NCBI RefSeq assembly: GCF_003129605.1
Contig: NZ_QBDX01000002.1
Span: 99,501 to 163,500 of the forward strand
Reading direction: 5' to 3'
Length of the DNA: 64,000 nucleotides
From: Hyphobacterium indicum
GTDB taxonomy: Bacteria > Pseudomonadota > Alphaproteobacteria > Caulobacterales > Maricaulaceae
The position numbers were made by a program, and so were the translations under genes. The notes beneath the pieces were generated by a model, which searched no databases, had not been told where the DNA came from, and saw only the letters and a program-made list of their open reading frames with translations. Shown here piece after piece: positions 58,374 through 64,000 of this stretch. Position 1 is the stretch's first letter. Each line of letters opens with the position of its first letter.

Positions 58374-60173
58374 ATGCACGCCTACCGCTCGCATACCTGC
58401 GCCCAGCTTCGCGCCAGCGATGTTGACACCACAGCCCGCATTTCCGGCTGGATCCATCGCAAGCGCGATCATGGGGGTCTGCTTTTCATTGACCTGCGCG
58501 ATCATTACGGCCTGACCCAATGCGTGCTGGAGCCGGAAAGCCCGCACTTCGAACTGCTGGAACGCGCCCGCGTCGAGAGTGTCGTGACGATCACCGGCAA
58601 GGTGGTGGCGCGGTCGCCGGAGACCATCAATCCGAACCTGCCGACCGGCGAGATCGAGCTGCGTGTCGAGGATGTGGTGGTGCAATCGGCGGCCGAGGAA
58701 TTGCCGATGCCGGTCTTCGGCGAGCCCGACTGGGCCGAGGAAGTGCGCCTGAAATACCGGTTCCTGGATCTGCGCCGTGAGACCCTGCACGCCAACATCA
58801 TGAGCCGTGTCGCCATCATCCGCGCCATGCGCGAGAAAATGGCGGCGGCCGGATTCTTCGAATTCGCCACGCCGATCCTGACAGCCTCGTCGCCAGAGGG
58901 CGCGCGTGATTTCCTGGTGCCGAGCCGTATCCATCCGGGTGAGTTCTACGCCCTGCCGCAGGCGCCGCAGCAATACAAGCAATTGCTGATGGTCTCCGGC
59001 TTTGACCGCTATTTCCAGATCGCTCCCTGCTTCCGCGATGAAGACCCGCGCGCTGACCGCCTGCCGGGCGAATTCTACCAGCTCGATGTCGAGATGAGCT
59101 TTGTCGAGGAAGAGGACGTCTTCACCACGATGGAGCCGGTTATCCGCTCCGTCTTCGAGGATTTTGCCAATGGCAAGCCGGTCACGGCAGAATTCCCGCG
59201 CATCCCTTATGACGAGGCGATGGCCAAATATGGCACCGACAAGCCGGATCTGCGCAACCCGATCGAGATGCAGGCGGTCACCGCTCATTTTGCCGGTTCC
59301 GGTTTCAAGGTCTTCGCCGGCATGATCGAGAAGAATCCCAGGGTCGAGGTCTGGGCGATCCCGGCCCCGTCCGGCGGATCGCGCGCATTCTGCGACCGCA
59401 TGAATGCCTGGGCACAGAAGGAGGGGCAGCCGGGTCTTGGCTATATCTTCTTCCGGGAAGGCGAGGGCGCGGGGCCTGTGGCAAAGAATATCGGCGAGGA
59501 ACGCACCGCCGCCATCCGCCAGCAACTCGGCCTCGAAGATGGCGATGCCGTTTTCTTCGTCGCCGGTGTGCCAAAGGATTTCGTCAGCTTTGCCGGCAAG
59601 GCGCGCGACCGTGTGGGGTCGGAACTCAACCTGGTTGAACAGGACCGCTTCGCCCTGGCCTGGATTGTCGACTTCCCGATGTATGAGTGGGATGAAGACC
59701 GCAAGAAGATCGACTTCTCGCACAATCCCTTCTCCATGCCCAAGGGCGGCATGGCGGCGCTGGAAGCGGCCGAAGCCGGAGGCACCGAGGCGCTGCTGGC
59801 GCTCAAGGCCCAGCAATATGATCTCGTCTGCAACGGATTTGAAATCGCTTCCGGTTCGATCCGCAACCATGTGCCGGAAACCATGATCAAGGCCTTCGGG
59901 ATCACCGGTCTGGGGCCGGATGTGGTCAAGGAGCGTTTTGGCGCGCTTTACCGGGCTTTCCAGTACGGCGCTCCGCCGCACGGGGGCATGGCCGCCGGCG
60001 TCGACCGCATTGTCATGCTGCTCGTCGGGGCAAAGAACCTGCGTGAAGTCTGCATTTTCCCGATGAACCAGCAGGCCGCCGATCTGTTGATGAATGCCCC
60101 GGCGTCAGCCGATCCGGCTCAACTGAAAGAGCTCAGCCTCCGCATTGTTCCGCAGGAGCCCAAAAAGGGCTGA
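58374..60173 (+). CDS. aspS: Aspartyl-tRNA synthetase
   Basis: A 599-residue class II synthetase. The N-terminal OB fold ([27 protein letters not shown]), class II motif 1, motif 2 ([24 protein letters not shown]) and motif 3 ([13 protein letters not shown]) are all present, with the bacterial GAD insertion domain in between. Whether it is discriminating or also charges tRNA-Asn cannot be settled here. The ATG at 58374 starts the conserved [13 protein letters not shown]; the long frame from 57948 is not used. Confidence 0.97.
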   Translation: MHAYRSHTCAQLRASDVDTTARISGWIHRKRDHGGLLFIDLRDHYGLTQCVLEPESPHFELLERARVESVVTITGKVVARSPETINPNLPTGEIELRVEDVVVQSAAEELPMPVFGEPDWAEEVRLKYRFLDLRRETLHANIMSRVAIIRAMREKMAAAGFFEFATPILTASSPEGARDFLVPSRIHPGEFYALPQAPQQYKQLLMVSGFDRYFQIAPCFRDEDPRADRLPGEFYQLDVEMSFVEEEDVFTTMEPVIRSVFEDFANGKPVTAEFPRIPYDEAMAKYGTDKPDLRNPIEMQAVTAHFAGSGFKVFAGMIEKNPRVEVWAIPAPSGGSRAFCDRMNAWAQKEGQPGLGYIFFREGEGAGPVAKNIGEERTAAIRQQLGLEDGDAVFFVAGVPKDFVSFAGKARDRVGSELNLVEQDRFALAWIVDFPMYEWDEDRKKIDFSHNPFSMPKGGMAALEAAEAGGTEALLALKAQQYDLVCNGFEIASGSIRNHVPETMIKAFGITGLGPDVVKERFGALYRAFQYGAPPHGGMAAGVDRIVMLLVGAKNLREVCIFPMNQQAADLLMNAPASADPAQLKELSLRIVPQEPKKG

Positions 60174-61535
60174 TCAGTCGTTTTCCGCGGCGGGTGTATC
60201 GCCCGGACCCTTGGGGCCCAGCGGGTCAATGGCTGTTGCCGGTTCGGAGGGCGCCTCCGGAGGAACCGGCATTTCGAATACCCAGCGATAGCGGCCATTC
60301 AATTGATAGCGGTTGCCGTCAACGATAACGGACGGGCCGCGCGATCCCGCAGCTTCCGGGGCGTCATTGCCGTCCCGGAAGATCAGGCGCTCGCCTCTGC
60401 CCTGTACAATCCGCAAGAGGTCGGGATTATTGCGCAATTGCTCGACCATGATCTCTTGCTGGCGCCGGAGTTCCGCTTCCGCGGCTTCGACCTCCTGCAA
60501 GCTGCGCGCGGTTTCCTGCAAGACGTCTTCGCGCACCTCGGCATTGGCCCTCATCGCCATGGCCTGCGCTTCGGCGATGGCCTGGCGGGTGGCGGCCAGC
60601 GCATCCCGCGTGCCTTCGAACTCGGCAACCGCGCGCTCCTGTTCCTCGCGGATCAATTCCAGACGGATGACATTCTCGCTTGGGCGATTTGACTGTGTGG
60701 CCTCCGGGAGGCGGTCCCGGGTCACCGCAAATGTCACGGTCCGGGGCGTGGCATTGCCGGTGGCAAGGGGCAGCTCGCTGCACTCAACAAGTTCCAGACC
60801 CTCGGGCAGCCGGCTTTCAGCATCCCGGCAGGCATTCCGCAGACTGGACGGGGTCAGGCCACGGACATCGATCAGAACAGTCCCGGACAGGCGGGCACCG
60901 TTCAGGTCAGCCCCTTCGAAATCGGCTTCGGTCAGTTCCGCACCTGACATGTCCACGCCGCGCATATCGGCACCGGTGAACCGGACCGAATGACCCTGCA
61001 CTCCGCGCAGGACAGCGCCGGGAATCCGGACCTGCGAGAAGTTGGCACCGGTCAGAGTGGCGTCATCAAAGCGCGCATTGAAGAGGCGCGCCGATGTCAG
61101 ATCGGCCTCGCTGAGATCGGCATTCATGAAATTGGCGAGGATCATCAGGGAGTGGGACAGGTCCGCTCCGCTCAGATCCGAGGAGTCAAACCGCACACGC
61201 TCGCCGCGTGCGCGCGCGAATATGGCGCCGTGCAGCGATGATCCGTGAAACAGAACGCCGGACAGGCGTGCGCGGGTGAAGTCGGTGCGGTTGAGTTCCG
61301 ACCCCATGAACCGCGTCTCGACGATCAGCGACTGATTGAGGTTGGTGTCATCGAGATTGGCATCAATGAACAGGGCACCCAGAATCTCGGCGCCGTAAAG
61401 GTTTTCCCGCGCCAGCTCGCAGCTGTGGCACTCACCGGAAATGGTGATGGTTCTGTGCGGATGCGTATCGCCTGCGAACGCACTTCCGGTCAGAAAGCCG
61501 ACCCCGGCCAGGATATAAAAGACAAATCTTTTCAC
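60174..61535 (-). CDS. Secreted pentapeptide-repeat protein with coiled coil
   Basis: A 453-residue exported protein. A signal peptide (to about 21) is followed by a CxxC pair (Cys36/Cys39). About 17 to 35 pentapeptide repeats of A(D/N)LXX form (about 40-225) come next, forming a right-handed quadrilateral beta-helix. A short module (about 225-252: RGLTPSSLRNAC, then RLPEGL and a final Cys) is shared with the gene at 61607. A coiled coil (about 290-370) and a proline-rich tail complete it. A secreted, non-Qnr-type pentapeptide protein; function unknown. Confidence 0.85.
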   Translation of the reverse strand: MKRFVFYILAGVGFLTGSAFAGDTHPHRTITISGECHSCELARENLYGAEILGALFIDANLDDTNLNQSLIVETRFMGSELNRTDFTRARLSGVLFHGSSLHGAIFARARGERVRFDSSDLSGADLSHSLMILANFMNADLSEADLTSARLFNARFDDATLTGANFSQVRIPGAVLRGVQGHSVRFTGADMRGVDMSGAELTEADFEGADLNGARLSGTVLIDVRGLTPSSLRNACRDAESRLPEGLELVECSELPLATGNATPRTVTFAVTRDRLPEATQSNRPSENVIRLELIREEQERAVAEFEGTRDALAATRQAIAEAQAMAMRANAEVREDVLQETARSLQEVEAAEAELRRQQEIMVEQLRNNPDLLRIVQGRGERLIFRDGNDAPEAAGSRGPSVIVDGNRYQLNGRYRWVFEMPVPPEAPSEPATAIDPLGPKGPGDTPAAEND

Positions 61536-61606
61536 GCGATAAGCAATTAGAGCAATTCCGGGAAATATTCGACTTAAATCGCTGTAAGCCCCCCGTTAGC
61601 TGCCTG

Positions 61607-62092
61607 TCAGCAAACCGGAATCCGCAAGCCGGCGGGAAGACGTGTGTCCTGATCTCCACAGGCCGCGTCAAGCTGTGCCTGGGTCAGGCCGCGCGCGGTT
61701 TCCATTTCGGCACCGGACAGAATCGCCCCGCTCAGATCGGCCCCCGAAAAATCCGCGCTGCCAAAATAGGCTCCGACCAGATTGGCATCCCTTAGGCTCG
61801 TATGGGCAAAGCTGGCTCCTGTGAAGCGGCCGCCGAACAGGTCGGCCACTGACAGATCGGCGCGGCTGAAATTGGACCCGTTCATCGTCGCCAGGCTGAG
61901 ATTGGCCTGCCGCAAACGAGATCCCGAGAGATTGATACGCGGCAGATCACGGTAGGAGAGATCCGCCTGGAACAGATTGCAGCCCGTGCAGGACGCGCCG
62001 GACTGAACCCGATCGATTTCACCGGCATTCTGGCCCAGGGCGGACGGACTCGAAATCATCAATGCGGCCACAAGAATCGCGAGACGTTTCAT
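61607..62092 (-). CDS. Short secreted pentapeptide-repeat protein
   Basis: A 161-residue paralogue of the protein at 60174: signal peptide (to about 20), CxxC (Cys35/Cys38), about 90 residues of pentapeptide repeats (NLSLATMNGSNFSRADLSVADL and so on), then the shared closing module RGLTQAQLDAACGD, TRLPAGL and a final cysteine. The two share the same strand 71 bases apart and may form one unit. The paired cysteines suggest a haem- or disulphide-type site, but this is speculative. Confidence 0.85.
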   Translation of the reverse strand: MKRLAILVAALMISSPSALGQNAGEIDRVQSGASCTGCNLFQADLSYRDLPRINLSGSRLRQANLSLATMNGSNFSRADLSVADLFGGRFTGASFAHTSLRDANLVGAYFGSADFSGADLSGAILSGAEMETARGLTQAQLDAACGDQDTRLPAGLRIPVC

Positions 62093-62224
62093 TCTGGATC
62101 GCTCCCTTCAGGAATTCCCCTGATACGTGCAAGCACGGTGCCGCACTCACCCGCCGGCATTATTAGCGGATTTCATTGAGTTAATCCTAAATCCATGCCA
62201 TTTCACCCTGCAGGGGGAGGATCC

Positions 62225-62320
62225 ATGGCCGTTTTGTTAAAGACAGTTCAGCATAGGAATGTGTTCCGGGCGGTGGCTGTCGGTGATCCATTGATGGCCG
62301 TAGAGGGACGGGTCGCGTGA
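62225..62320 (+). CDS. Leader ORF or duplicated N-terminal remnant
   Basis: A 31-residue ORF with a strong ribosome site (GGGGGAGGATCC) whose stop overlaps the GTG start of the next gene (GTGA). Its QHRNVFRAVAVG echoes the RRRNVFRIVAGY start of that gene; the DNA word GGAATGTGTTCCGG occurs in both, about 98 bp apart. It may be a translated leader peptide that couples to the main ORF, or the stub of a lost paralogue. Too short for a function to be read. Confidence 0.45.
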   Translation: MAVLLKTVQHRNVFRAVAVGDPLMAVEGRVA

Positions 62321-64000
62321 TCGGAGGCTTTCTGAACGAGCTCCGGCGGCGGAATGTGTTCCGGATCGTCGCCGGATATCTGGCCGTCGCATGGGTCACG
62401 TTCGAGGTTGTGCAGGGCGTTGAAAACGCTGCCGGATTTCCCGCATGGGCTGACAGCGTCGCCTTGATCATCCTGGTGGCGGCATTCCCTGTTGTGGTAT
62501 TTGTCGCCTGGACGTTTGAGCTGACGCCCGAGGGCATCAAGGCCACCCGCCGGCTCAATGCCAGCGAAGCCGACGCATTGCCGCCACCACGATTGGCGGA
62601 TTTTGCCATTATGGGCGCGATCGTCTTGTTTGCCGGCCTGCTCGCCTGGCAACCGATCAGCAACACCATCCGGACAGGCGCGCCGCCACTGGCGCGCAAT
62701 GACGGCGAGGTAAATATCGTAACGCCGGCGGGCGGCGAATCCGGCAGCGTGGAAACGCAAATCGCAACGGCCATACCGAACGAGCTCTCGGTCGCCGTTC
62801 TGCCTTTTCTGCCGTTCACGGATGACCAGAGTGACGCCTATTTCGCGGACGGGCTGACCGAGGAAATCCTCAATTCGCTGGCCGCTCTTCCGGATTTGCG
62901 TGTGACGTCCAGAACCTCTGCCTTCCAGTTCCGCGGCCGCGATCTGCCGTCAATCCCGGAGATCGCCGCGAGCCTTGGCGTGGCCCATGTCATGGAGGGT
63001 TCGGTCCGCCGGTCAGGCGAGCAGGTCCGGATCACGGTCCAGCTGATCCGCGCATCCGACGATGTCCATCTCTGGTCCCAGACCTATGACCGGACGATGG
63101 AGGACGTCTTCGAGATACAGGAGGATATCGCCGAGAATGTTGCGGAGGTGCTCAATGTCGTGCTCAGCGAGGATAATCGCCGGCAGATGCGCAATTCCGG
63201 AACGCGCAATATCGACGCCTTCATCGCATTCCAGCAGGGCAAGAGCCTGTGGGACCGGGCGCATGAGGAAGAGGATACGAACCGTTTCCTTGAACAGGCG
63301 GATGCGCATTTTGCGCGGGCGACCGAGCTCGCGCCGGATTTCTCCGAAGCCTATCTTTTGCAAAGCGACTGGTATGGGCACCTGCTGAGTGACGGGACGC
63401 TGGCGGATGATGCCGAAGCGCGGGAGCAGGCGCGGGCACGTCATGGCGAATTGCTGCAGCTGGCCTATGACTCGGCATCCGATGACACACGGCGCGCCAT
63501 TGTCGCGGTGAATGAAATCCTGTTTTCCGAAGACTGGACCTATGCCCGGCAAACGCTGGAACAGGCGATCACATCGGATATCTGCGCGCATGACAACTGG
63601 ACGCAGGATTTTGCCTATCTTTATGGCAATATGGATCAACGCCTCGCCTATGCTGAGAGACTGGTTGAATGCGATCCGCTCAATCCGATGATCCGGCTGT
63701 TTTATGGCAACACATTGATCGTGCGTGGCGATTACGAGGCAGCGCTGGACTGGGCCGCCGATCTGACAGAACGCGGCATGGATTACGAAGCCGAAGTTAT
63801 TGGCTTTGACGCGCTGTTGGGCCTGGGCCGGCTCGGGGATGCCGAAGCGATGCTGCAGCCTCACTGGGAATGGGAATCGCTCCGGCTGGCCGCCCGCCGC
63901 GGCGGCGATACAGCCCGCGAGGTCCTCACGCCATTTCTGTCCGAAGACGCCGTCTGGTTCAACCTTATCCTTCTGACCTGGATAGGCGATACGGAGGCCG
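62317..64000 (+). CDS. Membrane-anchored TolB-like/TPR protein, N-terminal part
   Basis: The gene runs off the right edge (561 codons visible). The start GGFLNELRRRNVFRIVAGYLAVAW is the amphipathic N-terminus of a family of TPR proteins often annotated near adenylate cyclases. Two helices follow (about 20-70), with a third near 103-125. A TolB/FlgO-like domain (about 165-290: SVAVLPFLPF, SDAYFADGLTEEILNSLA) and TPR-like repeats (from about 305) come next. It is likely an inner-membrane protein with a periplasmic domain. No cyclase or DNA-binding domain is visible. The GTG start at 62317 was inferred by reading the frame directly. Confidence 0.8.
   Translation, partial: MIGGFLNELRRRNVFRIVAGYLAVAWVTFEVVQGVENAAGFPAWADSVALIILVAAFPVVVFVAWTFELTPEGIKATRRLNASEADALPPPRLADFAIMGAIVLFAGLLAWQPISNTIRTGAPPLARNDGEVNIVTPAGGESGSVETQIATAIPNELSVAVLPFLPFTDDQSDAYFADGLTEEILNSLAALPDLRVTSRTSAFQFRGRDLPSIPEIAASLGVAHVMEGSVRRSGEQVRITVQLIRASDDVHLWSQTYDRTMEDVFEIQEDIAENVAEVLNVVLSEDNRRQMRNSGTRNIDAFIAFQQGKSLWDRAHEEEDTNRFLEQADAHFARATELAPDFSEAYLLQSDWYGHLLSDGTLADDAEAREQARARHGELLQLAYDSASDDTRRAIVAVNEILFSEDWTYARQTLEQAITSDICAHDNWTQDFAYLYGNMDQRLAYAERLVECDPLNPMIRLFYGNTLIVRGDYEAALDWAADLTERGMDYEAEVIGFDALLGLGRLGDAEAMLQPHWEWESLRLAARRGGDTAREVLTPFLSEDAVWFNLILLTWIGDTEA

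Noticed and set aside
58185-59981. 598-codon open frame on the minus strand over aspS
   Set aside because: aspS has all class II synthetase motifs on the plus strand; the antisense frame has no recognisable domain.
1-64000. CRISPR array, rRNA, prophage or insertion sequence
   Set aside because: No regularly spaced direct repeats, no rRNA core sequences, and no transposase, integrase or phage structural genes were seen.

Overview
The window is GC-rich, densely packed chromosomal DNA of an alphaproteobacterium. HdaA, the CvpA-PurF and RadA-DnaB runs, ArfB, and the rsmA-pdxA-surA-lptD-lptG-lptF block ending beside pepA-holC all fit the Caulobacterales/Maricaulales/Hyphomonadaceae side of the class. 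That placement is inferred from gene content and order, not from a database search. I found no rRNA, tRNA, CRISPR array, prophage or insertion sequence.

Layout. 1-2.4 kb: 3' end of guaA, slyX, a DUF1428 gene and a secreted orphan. 2.4-5.6 kb: a membrane-bound LytTR regulator diverging from an exported alpha/beta hydrolase. 5.6-10 kb: accessory region with two copies of a three-gene cassette (DUF6249-like membrane protein, ECF sigma factor, small membrane protein), separated by a ParDE toxin-antitoxin pair and nnrU. 10-14.6 kb: panB, a YfgM-like protein, bamB and der. 14.7-22.7 kb (minus strand): SDR, purF, cvpA, radA, dnaB, rplI, rpsR, rpsF and a Phd/RelE module. 23-29.5 kb (plus): fabD-fabG-acpP-fabF-mltG-yicC-gmk. 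29.5-37.1 kb (minus): rsmA, pdxA, surA, lptD, lptG, lptF. 37.2-43.4 kb: pepA, holC, a HExxH protein, two lipoproteins including an I78-type inhibitor, an ABC-F ATPase and ndk. 43.5-49.7 kb: a papain-like protease with a chagasin-like inhibitor, arfB, a YkvA-like gene, purN/purM, a DUF2066 protein and hdaA. 49.7-60.2 kb: ppk1, ppx, rnd, an LplT-like transporter, plsC, a TetR regulator, an orphan and aspS. 60.2-64 kb: two secreted pentapeptide-repeat proteins and the start of a membrane-anchored TPR protein that runs off the window.

Most of the window is core machinery: purine and fatty-acid synthesis, outer-membrane biogenesis, replication, translation and polyphosphate metabolism. The most interesting material is regulatory or accessory. 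Three GCCGTTNNAC repeats at an exact 21-bp period sit between the LytTR gene and the hydrolase. The duplicated ECF cassette has no classical anti-sigma motif. A secreted cysteine protease shares an operon with its cognate-type inhibitor. A 61-nt hairpin lies in the rpsF leader. A short leader ORF overlaps the start of the terminal TPR gene and echoes its N-terminus. Two gene-free stretches (5566-5993 and 57231-57577) contain compact hairpin clusters with no known assignment.
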